This document shows, piece after piece, positions 17,524 to 26,300 of a stretch of DNA of 64,000 bases (the stretch's first letter is position 1; each line of letters begins with the position of its first letter). The notes under the pieces are model-generated. The model made no database searches. It was not told where the DNA came from and saw nothing but the letters and a program-made list of their open reading frames with translations. Position numbers and translations under genes: made by a program. Origin of the DNA: JAHIJO01 sp964486075 (GTDB taxonomy: Bacteria > Verrucomicrobiota > Kiritimatiellia > JAAZAB01); the NCBI GenBank assembly GCA_964486075.1, contig CAZALU010000002.1, forward strand, positions 1 through 64,000, read 5' to 3'.

Positions 17524-18468
17524 TTAAAAGCTATTGGCCTTGATAAAGGCCATCAGTTCGGCCAGGTCGGCCGTGGCCAGGCCGACGCAGGTATCGGCGC
17601 AGCCGTAATAAACGCTGATTTTTCCCCGGGATTTGTCGTGGAGCATGGCGGCAGGGAAGACGACGTTCGGGACGTCGCCGACGCGCTCGTAAAGCTCGGT
17701 CGGGGCCAATAGGTATTTTCGGGAGCGGTAGCGCACCTTCCATGGTTTTTCGAGATCCAGGATCGCTCCGCCGGCGCAGTAAATGAAGCCGGAACAGGTC
17801 GTCTTGACGCCGTGATAGATCAGCAGCCAGCCCTCGGGCGTCTCCAGCGGTGCCGGACCCGGCCCGACCTTGGTCGCCTGCCAGGACCCGGCCGTGCCGA
17901 ACACGAAACGCTGGTTGCCCCAATGTATTATGTCGGGGCTGGTGGCGTAGAAAATTTCACCGAATGGCGTATGCCCGGTGTCGCTCGGCCGGTGCAGGAG
18001 CGCGAACTTCCCGTCGATCTTGCGCGGGAACAGCACGGCGTTGCGATTGAATGGGAACAGGATATCCTGTATCATGGTAAATTGCTTGAAATCCCGGGTC
18101 GAAGCCAGACCGATCGCTGGTCCGCTGCCGTCCGTCGGGTAGTGGCAGAACGTGAGGTAATACGTGCCCTCGATTTCGACCACGCGGGGATCGTAGGGCG
18201 AGTTTTCCGGACGGTTAAGATTCTTGATTTCCGGATCGTGGCATTCGAATTGGATCGGATCGTTCGCTATCTTCCAATGGATTGCGTCGTGACTGCTGCC
18301 GGTCCTGAGTTCCGAATACCAGTGTTGGTTGTCGACGCGAAAAACACCGGCATAGGCTTTCTTGAATGGCACCACTGCGCTATTGAGAACGCTATGCCCG
18401 TTTTTCAGGCCATCGACGGTAATGATCGGGTTGCTCTTATGACGTTTGAATACTTCCTCGTTGGCCAT
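17524..18468 (-). CDS. GH130 beta-mannoside phosphorylase-like enzyme
   Basis: The 314-residue protein has a five-bladed propeller family pattern. The segment ENSPYDPRVVEIEGTYYLTF carries the conserved Asp region, and KVGPGPAPLETPEGWLLIYH and ISVYYGCADTC are typical GH130 blocks. GH130 enzymes phosphorolyse beta-mannosides (mannobiose, mannosyl-GlcNAc or mannosyl-glucose), saving ATP when glycans are used. No signal peptide, so it is cytoplasmic. An AAGGAGAT ribosome binding site precedes the ATG. The exact substrate cannot be read from sequence. It is divergent from the sialate esterase gene, sharing the roughly 200-base gap. Confidence 0.88.
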   Translation of the reverse strand: MANEEVFKRHKSNPIITVDGLKNGHSVLNSAVVPFKKAYAGVFRVDNQHWYSELRTGSSHDAIHWKIANDPIQFECHDPEIKNLNRPENSPYDPRVVEIEGTYYLTFCHYPTDGSGPAIGLASTRDFKQFTMIQDILFPFNRNAVLFPRKIDGKFALLHRPSDTGHTPFGEIFYATSPDIIHWGNQRFVFGTAGSWQATKVGPGPAPLETPEGWLLIYHGVKTTCSGFIYCAGGAILDLEKPWKVRYRSRKYLLAPTELYERVGDVPNVVFPAAMLHDKSRGKISVYYGCADTCVGLATADLAELMAFIKANSF

Positions 18469-18665
18469 GGTTATCTCCTTCTAATAACACGGGCTTTGAC
18501 CGCGAGGTGGAAGCTAACACGGGCAGGTGGCGGATGCAAGAGGGTTAAATAGATTAAATCTCTGAATTGATATTGAAAATAGGATTGCCGGCCTATATCT
18601 TTGTTTCACCTTCGTCTATAAATCTTGTGGCGTATTATTAAATCACATTGGAAAGGCTAACCCTC

Positions 18666-20816
18666 ATGAAAATTAAACGCATATTTCGCAACGGGCTGTC
18701 TTTGCTTTTCGCCACGGCGTGTCTCCAAGGACAGTCAATCATGGCGGACCTCCGCCTGCCGAGCATCATCGGACCGAACATGGTCTTGCAACAGGGTGGG
18801 CCGGTTCCCATCTGGGGCTGGGCCAAAGCCGGCGAAAAGATTACGGTCAAATTCTGCGGACAGGAAGTAAGCGCCGTGACGGACTCCGCCGGAAAGTGGA
18901 TCGTGCGGTTGGCGCCGTTGAAGGCCGGTGGTCCGTTCGAGATGATGATCGCAGGCGAGACCACCCATGTCTTGAAAAATGTGCTGGTGGGCGAAGTCTG
19001 GCTCGGGTCGGGCCAGTCGAATATGGCCCTGCCTGTATCCGCTTGCAGCAACGCGGCCGCGGAAACGGCCCAAGCCGATTTTCCCGAGATTCGATTCTTC
19101 CGGGTGGCGCATGCTTCAGCCGGAAACCCGCAGGAGGATGTGGCCGGCAACTGGATGGAATGCTCTCCGCAAACTGCCGGAAAATTCTCCGCGCTGGCCT
19201 ATTTCTTCGGACGGGATCTGTATCGGCACTTGCAGACGCCGGTTGGACTTATAAGCAGTCCCGTTAGCGGTACGGAGGCCGAGTATTGGACCCCACAAGA
19301 GGCTTTTGATATGGACGCGGAAACACGGCAGATCATGGACAAATGGTTAAATGAAATGACCGTCTATATCGATAAAATTGAGAAGTCCCAGCAGGAGTTG
19401 CGCCTCTGGAAACAGGCTGCCGACAAAGCCCGTTTGGAAAAATCTCCCATGCCGCTCCTGCCGTCCGCATTGAATGATCCGCGGTCCGCAACGCCGGGGC
19501 GTCTTTACAACGCCATGATCCATCCCTTGATCCCTTTTGCCATCCGCGGCGTGACCTGGTATCAGGGCGAGGCCAACGTCGCTGTGGCCAGGCAATACCG
19601 CAAGCTGTTTCCGGCGCTGATCAAGGGGTGGCGCGCGGCCTGGGGCGCGGGCGATTTACCGTTCCTCTTCGTGCAGCTCGCCGCTTTTACTCCTGCATCC
19701 GAAGAACCCGTCATGACCAGCGGCTGGGCCGAATTGCGCGAGGCGCAGACGATGGCCCTGGCTCTGCCGAAAACCGGCATGGCCATAGCAATCGATATTG
19801 GCGATGCGAACGACATCCACCCCAAGAACAAGCAGGAGGTCGGTCGGCGTCTGGCCCTGGCGGCCCGGGCGATCGCGTATGGCGAAGACCTGGTTTATTC
19901 CGGCCCGATTTACAAGGCGATGACCGTGGAGAGCAATAAGGTGTACATCTCATTCGAGCATGTCGGGGGCGGGCTGCAGGCCAGGGGCGGTGAACTCAAA
20001 CGGTTTGAGATTGCCGGATCCGATGGTCGCTTTGTGTGGGCCAAGGCCCGCATCGACGGTCAGAGAGTCGTGGTTTGGAGCGATGCAGTGTCACAGCCGT
20101 CCGCGGTCCGTTATGCCTGGGCAACGAATCCCGAGGGTTGCAACCTGTATAACGCCGAGGGCTTGCCGGCATCGTCGTTCCGAACCGCCGATGCGGTCGC
20201 CATGCCGCTCCCGCGGGCAACGCATGTTTATCATTGCCGACGCGTTGACAAGGGGCCGGTTATCGACGGCCGCCTGAACGATCCGCTATGGGCAAAAACT
20301 CCAAGCATCGGCCCGTTCCAAGTCATCGAGCACTACCGCTTCTCGAAATATCCCACCCTGGCCAAGCTTGCCTACGACGCCGAGAACCTATATGTCGGAT
20401 TCCGTTGCCAGGAAACGGATATGGAAACGTTGGTCTGCAAGGCCGCTGGACGTGACAGCGCCGTGTACGATGACGACAGTGTTGAGATATTCTTGGATAC
20501 GGCCTTGGACAGTACGCACTACTATCAGTATGTGATCAATCCCCACGGTGAGATTTTTGACACCCGCAATCGCTGGGGAACGGACTGGAATGGCACTTGT
20601 GAGGTGGCCACGGGCCGGGAGAAGGACGCCTGGACGGTAGAGCTGGCGATCCCCTGGAAATCGCTGGATATTGAGCCGCCGAAACAGGGTGCCCGGATGG
20701 GGCTGCAGCTCGCCCGTACGCGCGCGCAATTGCCAGGGGAGGTTTCTCAGTGGGCTTCGACCCAGGGACCTTCGAACCACAAGCCGACCCATTTCGGGAT
20801 GCTTATTTTCGAGTGA
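18666..20816 (+). CDS. Secreted sialate O-acetylesterase with C-terminal CBM9-like domain
   Basis: The start was set at ATG 18666, with GAAAGG nine bases upstream, giving 716 residues. It begins with a signal peptide ending near MAD. The SGNH/SASA hydrolase domain has the nucleophile motif GSGQSNM, a WYQGEANV block and a catalytic DIHPKNKQEVG (DxxH) segment. From about residue 515 there is a CBM9-like (DOMON-fold) domain starting with VIDGRLNDPLW and including DDSVEIFLD. It probably removes acetyl groups from sialylated or other host glycans in the periplasm or outside the cell. Nearby GH130, GH29, GH38 and GH4 genes fit a glycan-foraging life style. Confidence 0.9.
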   Translation: MKIKRIFRNGLSLLFATACLQGQSIMADLRLPSIIGPNMVLQQGGPVPIWGWAKAGEKITVKFCGQEVSAVTDSAGKWIVRLAPLKAGGPFEMMIAGETTHVLKNVLVGEVWLGSGQSNMALPVSACSNAAAETAQADFPEIRFFRVAHASAGNPQEDVAGNWMECSPQTAGKFSALAYFFGRDLYRHLQTPVGLISSPVSGTEAEYWTPQEAFDMDAETRQIMDKWLNEMTVYIDKIEKSQQELRLWKQAADKARLEKSPMPLLPSALNDPRSATPGRLYNAMIHPLIPFAIRGVTWYQGEANVAVARQYRKLFPALIKGWRAAWGAGDLPFLFVQLAAFTPASEEPVMTSGWAELREAQTMALALPKTGMAIAIDIGDANDIHPKNKQEVGRRLALAARAIAYGEDLVYSGPIYKAMTVESNKVYISFEHVGGGLQARGGELKRFEIAGSDGRFVWAKARIDGQRVVVWSDAVSQPSAVRYAWATNPEGCNLYNAEGLPASSFRTADAVAMPLPRATHVYHCRRVDKGPVIDGRLNDPLWAKTPSIGPFQVIEHYRFSKYPTLAKLAYDAENLYVGFRCQETDMETLVCKAAGRDSAVYDDDSVEIFLDTALDSTHYYQYVINPHGEIFDTRNRWGTDWNGTCEVATGREKDAWTVELAIPWKSLDIEPPKQGARMGLQLARTRAQLPGEVSQWASTQGPSNHKPTHFGMLIFE

Positions 20817-21292
20817 GAATAGTTGCAAAGATCAGACTCGGCCGGTCCGTAGGCATGCTGTCTCTCCCCAAGCTCCAACGCATGGGTATGCCAAAGGGTG
20901 GGGTGGCGTGTCGCTGGCCGAAGTTTGTTTCACAGCATCGGAGATAGCAGGGATAAATCCTGCGCTACTTGGGTTTGCCATGCCGTTTGCGAAGCGCTTT
21001 GCGTAGCGATGCGGCGGGTACAGCCTGCCTTATTGCTTCCCGCCCGCGAGAACCATCCTGGCATAATTTTGGTAGTGAGCGAAGGGGACTTCCGGCGGAA
21101 TCATGTTTCCCACCGTCCCGGAAACCAGGCAGCTCACGCACGCGGTAGCAGTTTGGAGAGCATCGGATGCAAGATGCGATCCTTGTGCCACGATCCTTGC
21201 CGCGCTTGATGTCACGCATCGAAGATGCCGTTTTTCCATTCTTTGTCAGAAAGTCCTATGGCGCTTGAACCAGCAATCATAAAAACTGCTTT
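20817..21292. other. Gene-free stretch with one REP-like hairpin
   Basis: A hairpin at 20945-20968 (TAGCAGG / CCTGCGCTA with inner GGAT/ATCC) resembles the one at 21563-21588. Short ORFs on both strands (for example minus strand 21030-21239) lack ribosome binding sites and known motifs. No tRNA, no promoter that I would call. Confidence 0.4.
20945..20968. repeat. REP-like hairpin, GTAGxGCAGG family, copy 1
   Basis: The reverse strand reads GTAGCGCAGGATTTATCCCT with the stem closing in GCTA. It is the same pattern, with changed but still paired stem bases, as the copy at 21563-21588. Confidence 0.5.
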
Positions 21293-21502
21293 CTACGGTA
21301 CCGGGTCAATGCCGCCGGGGTGAAAGGGGTGGCACTTGACCAGCCGCAGGAATCCCAGGCCGAGCCCTTTTACGCAGCCATGTTTTTTCACCGCTGCCAA
21401 GCAGTATGATGAACAAGACGGGTAGAAGCGGCAACAGGGACCCAATAGAGGAGAAATAAGAAACTGATAACATCGGATCAGGACAATCAGCAGTATTTTC
21501 AT
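21293..21502 (-). CDS. yidD: Membrane protein insertion efficiency factor YidD
   Basis: 69 residues from the ATG at 21502, chosen because GGAGGG lies eight bases upstream; two other in-frame starts exist further up. The family signature is clear: YQFLISPLLGPCCRFYPSCS followed by GFLRLVKCHPFHPGG. YidD is a small amphipathic inner-membrane-associated protein that aids YidC-dependent insertion. It follows rnpA as in most bacteria, but yidC, normally next, is not here. Confidence 0.92.
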   Translation of the reverse strand: MKILLIVLIRCYQFLISPLLGPCCRFYPSCSSYCLAAVKKHGCVKGLGLGFLRLVKCHPFHPGGIDPVP

Positions 21503-21562
21503 GAGCATGGCCCTCCATCGGATGGAGATATTAAGGAGTCCAAATAGTCTATATACTGCAAT

Positions 21563-21588
21563 TGGTAGAGCAGGCTTTACGCCTGCTA
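21563..21588 (+). repeat. REP-like hairpin, GTAGxGCAGG family, copy 2
   Basis: AGCAGGC and GCCTGCT form a perfect 7-bp stem around TTTAC. It sits inside the rnpA-yidD gap of a single operon. It is related to 20945-20968. Confidence 0.5.
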
Positions 21589-21623
21589 TTTGGCCGGAAA
21601 AAACCGTACCTCCCATATCTAAA

Positions 21624-22043
21624 CTATTGTGGACTTACTTGTAAAATACCCGCTTGTTTGGCCAGCCGGAGCAATTCCTCCTCAATATCTTTCCAGGAGG
21701 CGTTGACTATGGATCGTCGCGCGATCAGGATGATGTCCACTTTGCCCTGAAAAAGATGGCGGTTCAAACGAAATGCTTCCCGTAAGCGACGCCGGGAACG
21801 GTTGCGCGCCACCGCTGCTCCTGTTTTACGGCTGGCCACTACACCCAGACGCAAGGATGCATCCTCCGCTTTCCGCAGCCATAAGACCATTAACCGGCCT
21901 ATACAACGGTGGCCCTGGGCATAAGTTTCCTGGAACAACGCCGAACGGATCAGCCTTTGGCTCCGCGCCAAGCTGCGATTAATTGGAGGGTCGGGATTCA
22001 CGATCGGCAAGCAACCGGCCATCCTCCCTGCGAACCGTGTCAT
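21624..22043 (-). CDS. rnpA: Ribonuclease P protein component
   Basis: The 139-residue frame contains the RnpA signature RLGVVASRKTGAAVARNRSR RRLRE with the conserved RNR box and the C-terminal DIILIARRSIVNASW block. The protein binds the RNase P RNA and helps mature tRNA 5' ends. The first 20 or so residues are atypical and translation may start later. It follows rpmH on the same strand. The matching RNA gene rnpB is in this window too, 28 kb away. Confidence 0.92.
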   Translation of the reverse strand: MTRFAGRMAGCLPIVNPDPPINRSLARSQRLIRSALFQETYAQGHRCIGRLMVLWLRKAEDASLRLGVVASRKTGAAVARNRSRRRLREAFRLNRHLFQGKVDIILIARRSIVNASWKDIEEELLRLAKQAGILQVSPQ

Positions 22044-22096
22044 GGGTTCGCGTACGCAGGGTCATGCCGCAGTTTACGGCAAGCCCAGAGCTGGTT

Positions 22097-22231
22097 TTAG
22101 ACTGCCAATCGGGTGCGCCCTTTGCGGCGCCGGTTGGCTAAAATCTTGCGTCCGTTGGCCGTGGCCATACGGGCGCGGAAGCCGTGTTTGCGTTTGCGTT
22201 TTTTGACGGAGGGTTGATAGGTGCGCTTCAT
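22097..22231 (-). CDS. rpmH: 50S ribosomal protein L34
   Basis: 44 residues, the normal length. The sequence begins MKRTYQPSVKKRKRKHGF and continues with the L34 core RARMATANGRKILANRRRKG. An AAAGGA ribosome binding site lies about 13 bases before the ATG. L34 is one of the last proteins to join the 50S subunit. The rpmH-rnpA-yidD order is standard, but dnaA is not upstream; a hairpin-rich repeat and a membrane protein gene are there instead. Confidence 0.97.
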   Translation of the reverse strand: MKRTYQPSVKKRKRKHGFRARMATANGRKILANRRRKGRTRLAV

Positions 22232-22401
22232 TGCTTGGTTTTTTCCTTTCTTATAATGCCTAAAAAGTAACTCACTAAATCATAAACGGTGGTTTTATTC
22301 AACCTGAATATTGTTTGGCAGTGCGCTACGTTCCGGAGCGCGGCCAAATCCGTCCTCCTGCTAAATTTAATTGTTATAAAATTTCTTGGACTTTCGCCGG
22401 G

Positions 22402-22659
22402 ATATTTAGTATTACCTAAATTTTGCGCCGAGACGGCGCAGAGTTCACCTAAAAGGCCGCCACGTGAGTCGCGTTCCGTGTGTCAACGCGGTCACGTGAT
22501 GATGGTCGCGTAAAACGCGGCCAAACGGGGTTAACCACGTTAGTTTCGAAAACAACCCAACGGGTTATTTTCGAAACTTCACGTCTTTCGCCAGCGGGCA
22601 ATGCCCGCTTAGGCGAAAGTGAACATTGCACGATTATCGTGCAATATTTAGGTATTAGG
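22402..22659 (+). repeat. Five-hairpin repeat element, copy B, with two extra hairpins
   Basis: The core 22411-22586 matches copy A in reverse orientation: hairpins at 22418-22445, 22461-22498, 22504-22522, 22524-22541 and 22543-22577. Beyond the core, two further perfect or near-perfect hairpins occur: 22585-22617 (CTTTCGCC / GGCGAAAG, with inner GCGGGC / GCCCGC) and 22625-22645 (ATTGCACGAT / ATCGTGCAAT). The whole block is bounded by ATTACCTAAAT at 22411 and its near reverse complement ATTTAGGTATT at 22646. It lies between rpmH (minus) and a DedA-like gene (plus). Confidence 0.8.
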
Positions 22660-22696
22660 ATGGCCGTGTTGCTTGAAATATTCAAGGGATTTAAAT

Positions 22697-23338
22697 ATGC
22701 AACCATCTTTGTTCACTGCCCGACTTGCGCTCTGGTGCCGTACGCCATTCGTGTGGGTTAAACGGCTTTACCATTGGGTATTGCATTGGGCAGATACTCC
22801 CTATGGAATGCCGGCCCTGTTTCTACTTGCTTTTGCCGAGTCGTCATTCTTTCCCATTCCGCCGGATGTGTTGTTGATAGCCCTGGCGCTGGCGATGCCC
22901 TCCCGCAGCCTGTGGTATGCCGCGGTTTGTTCGGCTGGTTCCGTTCTGGGTGGCATGGTCGGATATGCCATTGGTTATTTTTTCTGGGACACCGTGGGCC
23001 AACCGATTATCAATTTTTATCAGGCCCAGGCGGCATTTGCCACAGTACAGGGGTATTATCAGGATAACGCTTTTTTCTATATCTTGTTGGCGGCTTTTAC
23101 CCCGGTCCCCTATAAGGTCTTTACCATTGCCGGCGGGATTTGCCAAATCCAATTCTGGCAGGAACTGGTCCTGGGTTCGCTGATTGGCCGCTCGTTGCGT
23201 TTTTTCGCGGTGGCCGGCCTGTTTTATTTTTTTGGGCCGCCGATCAAGAAATTTATCGATCGATATTTTGAGCTGCTGACCGTTCTTTTCGGAATTCTGC
23301 TGGTCGGCGGTTTCCTGGCTATTAAATATCTGCATTAA
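22697..23338 (+). CDS. DedA / SNARE-associated-like membrane protein (YqaA type)
   Basis: The ATG at 22697 was chosen, with AAGGG eight bases upstream, giving 213 residues. The protein has several hydrophobic segments and the VTT-domain pattern: FAESSFFPIPPDVLLIALAL near the N-terminus and ILLAAFTPVPYKVFTIAGG in the middle, the latter typical of the YqaA subgroup. DedA-family proteins are inner-membrane lipid-related transporters, with roles such as undecaprenyl-phosphate or phospholipid recycling in some members. The exact substrate is unknown here. Confidence 0.85.
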   Translation: MQPSLFTARLALWCRTPFVWVKRLYHWVLHWADTPYGMPALFLLAFAESSFFPIPPDVLLIALALAMPSRSLWYAAVCSAGSVLGGMVGYAIGYFFWDTVGQPIINFYQAQAAFATVQGYYQDNAFFYILLAAFTPVPYKVFTIAGGICQIQFWQELVLGSLIGRSLRFFAVAGLFYFFGPPIKKFIDRYFELLTVLFGILLVGGFLAIKYLH

Positions 23339-23371
23339 ATGCGTTACGACAGGGCCCGACCAACCACTTGG

Positions 23372-24274
23372 TCACCAGCGCAATCCCGCTCGTAGCCCGC
23401 ATAACGACGTGTTGTTGGCCGGCTCGAAAAACGTATAGAGTCCTTCCGATGTCAGGACGTATTTTCGCTCGGATTCCCCGATGTCCCAGTACTGAAAGAA
23501 GGGCTCCAGCATCAGGCCCAAGGCGCGTGTCAGGGGACGTTTTAGGAAAACCGACGCCTTAGCGCCGTAGCCGGAGTGCTGGCTAAGATCAAGCGTCGCG
23601 TTATCGGCGAGCGGGAAGTCCGTGTTGCGGTTAAGCCCGGCCCAGAAGATGTCGAATTCGGCGCGGACGCCCAGCGTCCAGGCCTTGCCGAAGGTTCCGC
23701 TGATTTCCATGCCCAAGGGGCTGTATAGATAGAAGTTCTGCCGGTTGTAACCCCCTGCGTTGTTAGCTCCCAGGTTGTCGTTCAAGCAGCGCAGTCCGAT
23801 GCCGGCGAACGGGGTGATGGGGCGCCAATTATATCCGACCGTGGTGCGCAGATCCAGGATCCGGTCAGGGGTGTCCACTGCCACTGGTTTGCCGCCCATG
23901 GTTTGTCCTTCGTAACGCAGAGTTCCCGCCGCCAGCGAGGCCCCCAGGTCCCAAACCAGATTGCTTTGAAAGGTCGTTGTTAAGGCTGCGAAGCCGCCAT
24001 ATAGGAAACCGTATTCCTTCATCAGGCCCGGCTCCCGGTAATTAAAAGAGAGCAGTTCGGGGCCAAATTCAAGGACACAGGTCGTGCCGGCCGGCGCACG
24101 CAGAACAGGCAGGAGCAAACAGATCAAGAATCCCGCATATTGACGCCATCGGAGCGAGCGTGGTTTGCCAAGACGCGCCTTCTCAGAAGTAGGAGCGCAC
24201 GCCGAAGTGCATGCCGCAATCACTGCTTTGGTCGCGCCCATTATTATTGAAGACGTTTTTACTGGCCAAATCAT
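23372..24274 (-). CDS. Putative outer-membrane beta-barrel protein
   Basis: The frame encodes up to 300 residues. After a signal-like segment (FLICLLLPVLRAPAG, about residues 49-63) the protein shows alternating aromatic and polar residues, frequent glycines and a terminal aromatic (GLRAGLRW), all typical of outer-membrane barrels. No family recognised. The start is uncertain: every usable ATG or GTG lies inside the end of the preceding gene in another frame (24274, 24241 or 24223), and the GAAGG site near 24182 leads to a TTG that is out of frame. A lost base near 24175 could explain this. Confidence 0.6.
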   Translation of the reverse strand: MIWPVKTSSIIMGATKAVIAACTSACAPTSEKARLGKPRSLRWRQYAGFLICLLLPVLRAPAGTTCVLEFGPELLSFNYREPGLMKEYGFLYGGFAALTTTFQSNLVWDLGASLAAGTLRYEGQTMGGKPVAVDTPDRILDLRTTVGYNWRPITPFAGIGLRCLNDNLGANNAGGYNRQNFYLYSPLGMEISGTFGKAWTLGVRAEFDIFWAGLNRNTDFPLADNATLDLSQHSGYGAKASVFLKRPLTRALGLMLEPFFQYWDIGESERKYVLTSEGLYTFFEPANNTSLCGLRAGLRW

Positions 24275-24683
24275 AATACAATTCCGCCGCCAGGGCTACG
24301 TTTTCGGATAGGAAGAACTTCAGACCGCCAGCGCCTTCCGTCAGGAGATGGTCGGATATGTATAAGTCGCCGAAATTGGCCGTCAGGCGCAGGGCAACAT
24401 ACGGAACCACTGCTGAATGCAGGTCGAAGTTGATTTCACCATAAGGGCCCAGTCCCCAGCCGATGTCGCTGCCTTCGCAGGCGAATTTGGCAATACCGCC
24501 GACCTGTACATCGTCGATGACAAAGTAGCCTAGTGACAGTTGGATCGCGGATTGGACCTTGCCGTCATGGTTTTCAAAGTCCAAGCCCCCGTTGAGTCCG
24601 ACTTCCATGGTGTCCTGCTGCAGGACCGTGCCGAATCCAGACACGGCACTCAGCAGTATAATGCTCGCGATGATTTTTTTCAT
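24183..24683 (-). CDS. Putative small outer-membrane beta-barrel protein
   Basis: 166 residues from the ATG at 24683, with AAAGGAGA upstream. It has a clear signal peptide (MKKIIASIILLSAVSGFG) and then repeated strand-like segments and a C-terminal aromatic residue (FGVRSYF), as in OmpA/OmpW-like eight-stranded barrels. No exact family recognised. A promoter-like site lies upstream at 24734-24763. The gene overlaps the next barrel candidate, so the two are probably co-expressed. Confidence 0.7.
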   Translation of the reverse strand: MKKIIASIILLSAVSGFGTVLQQDTMEVGLNGGLDFENHDGKVQSAIQLSLGYFVIDDVQVGGIAKFACEGSDIGWGLGPYGEINFDLHSAVVPYVALRLTANFGDLYISDHLLTEGAGGLKFFLSENVALAAELYYDLASKNVFNNNGRDQSSDCGMHFGVRSYF

Positions 24684-24733
24684 GGTGTGCTTGGTTCTCC
24701 TTTTTTTATTGCTCAAAATTAGCTATCTCTTAA

Positions 24734-24763
24734 AACATAGCCTGCCGTTCCATTTTCAGTCAA
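24734..24763 (-). promoter_or_regulatory. Promoter-like site for the barrel protein genes
   Basis: On the minus strand TTGACT (24763-24758) and TATGTT (24739-24734) are spaced by 18 bases. It is about 50 bases upstream of the start at 24683. Sequence evidence only. Confidence 0.55.
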
Positions 24764-24854
24764 GCCCAAATGCGACCCTGATAAAAAAACTTTGTTTTTC
24801 AAGCCGAAGCTGTATCCTGTTGTCAAAACTATTAGCTTTGGAGTCATAACCGCC

Positions 24855-26234
24855 ATGATACCGAAACAAGAAACCAAAATTCTGGCCACTTTGGGGCCAG
24901 TCTCATTCAGTCACGAGATGATCCGGGCCTTGATTAACGAGGGCGTCGATGGGTTCCGAATCAATATGAGTCATACCAAGGCAGAAGATCTTGCCGGGCA
25001 TGTACAGGCGATTCGCGCGGTCGCCACGCGGGAACAAGTGCCCATCGCGGTGGTCGTGGACTTGGGCGGTCCCAAGATCCGCGTGGGCATGCTGGCTGGT
25101 GGACAACTCGCCCTGGCCGCTGCTGCCGAACCGGTGCTTGGCGCCGAGATTCCGATTTCCCATCCCGAAATACTGGCGGACATCCGACCCGGCCACAGGA
25201 TTCTTATGGATGACGGCAAGCTGGAGCTGGAAGCGATCGCTGCCGTTGACGGCGGCTTTAAAACACGTGTGAAGTTTGGCGGCCTTCTATTCCAGGGCAA
25301 GGGCCTCAATTTGCCGGATACCGAGGTGCGCCTGCCGGCCTTGACGGAAAAGGACATGCAAGACCTGGCCGCCGCCGTCAAGGCGGAGGTTGACTATATC
25401 TCCCTTTCTTTTGTGCAGCGTCCCGAGGATATGATCATGGCCCGGCGTGAGACCGAACGCCACGGGCGTTGTCCCTTCCTGATCGCCAAAATCGAAAAGC
25501 CGCAAGCCGTGGAAAGGTTCGAGGAGATTCTCAAGGTGTCGGACGGCATCATGGTGGCGCGTGGCGATCTGGGGGTTGAGGTTTCGCCGGCCCGCGTCCC
25601 GGTGCTCCAGAAACATATCATCAGCCGCTGCAATGCCCAGGGCAAAACCGTGATCACGGCGACCCAGATGCTGGAATCCATGATTCAGAATCCCCGCCCG
25701 ACCCGCGCCGAAGCGTCGGATGTGGCAAATGCCGTTTGGGACGGGACGGATGCCGTCATGCTTTCTGGGGAAACCGCGATTGGCCGCTATCCGCTCGAAT
25801 GCGTCGGCATGATGCGCGACATAATCACCGAGGCCGAAAAAGCGGCCACGCCCCGCCGGGAGCCGTTTCTGGAAGCCACGCGTGTGCATGCGCTGGCGTC
25901 TGCGGCGGTGGATGCGGCCGAGGCGCTCCATGCCCGGGCAATCGTGATCATCACTTTGTCGGGTTTCACGGCGCAGATGGTGGCCCAGCGGCGGCCGACC
26001 GTGCCTCTGATCGCGGTGGTGCCTGATCCGCGGATCTACAACCGCCTGATGCTGGTGTGGGGTATCCTGCCGGTGGTCGTGCCTTGGGGAAATAATTCGG
26101 ATGCGCTCCTGGATGGGTTGCGCAAAACATTGCTGGCCGGCGGGCACATCCGGGACCAGGACACTATTATTATAATCAGCGGTTCCACCCGCCTGCGCGG
26201 CGCGGATTATATCATGAAAATTCAGGCGCCCTGA
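24855..26234 (+). CDS. pyk: Pyruvate kinase
   Basis: The start at 24855 begins MIPKQETKILATLGPVS, the expected N-terminus; a TTG further up is unlikely. The 459-residue protein has FRINMSH, the substrate/metal region KIEKPQAVERFEEI, MVARGDLGVE and TATQMLESM motifs. It converts phosphoenolpyruvate and ADP to pyruvate and ATP in the last step of glycolysis. The C-terminal allosteric domain is present. A GGAG motif lies 11 bases before the ATG. It stands alone, divergent from the barrel genes. Confidence 0.96.
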   Translation: MIPKQETKILATLGPVSFSHEMIRALINEGVDGFRINMSHTKAEDLAGHVQAIRAVATREQVPIAVVVDLGGPKIRVGMLAGGQLALAAAAEPVLGAEIPISHPEILADIRPGHRILMDDGKLELEAIAAVDGGFKTRVKFGGLLFQGKGLNLPDTEVRLPALTEKDMQDLAAAVKAEVDYISLSFVQRPEDMIMARRETERHGRCPFLIAKIEKPQAVERFEEILKVSDGIMVARGDLGVEVSPARVPVLQKHIISRCNAQGKTVITATQMLESMIQNPRPTRAEASDVANAVWDGTDAVMLSGETAIGRYPLECVGMMRDIITEAEKAATPRREPFLEATRVHALASAAVDAAEALHARAIVIITLSGFTAQMVAQRRPTVPLIAVVPDPRIYNRLMLVWGILPVVVPWGNNSDALLDGLRKTLLAGGHIRDQDTIIIISGSTRLRGADYIMKIQAP

Positions 26235-26300
26235 TTTTGGGTATCCGGCGCCGTCACTGTTTTCGTGCCGCATACCGCCGATGGGATTACGCTTAAAAAA

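Noticed and set aside
18648..18665. TTG start for the sialate O-acetylesterase
   Set aside because: The GAAAGG ribosome binding site falls inside this extension and serves the ATG at 18666, which also gives a proper signal peptide.
21030..21239. Minus-strand ORF of 69 codons
   Set aside because: No ribosome binding site, no homology that I recognise, and unusual composition.
24169..24171. TTG as the start of the larger barrel protein
   Set aside because: It has a well-placed GAAGG motif but is out of frame with the coding sequence.
25287..26273. Minus-strand ORF of 328 codons
   Set aside because: Antisense to pyruvate kinase, His/Arg-rich, no recognisable domain.
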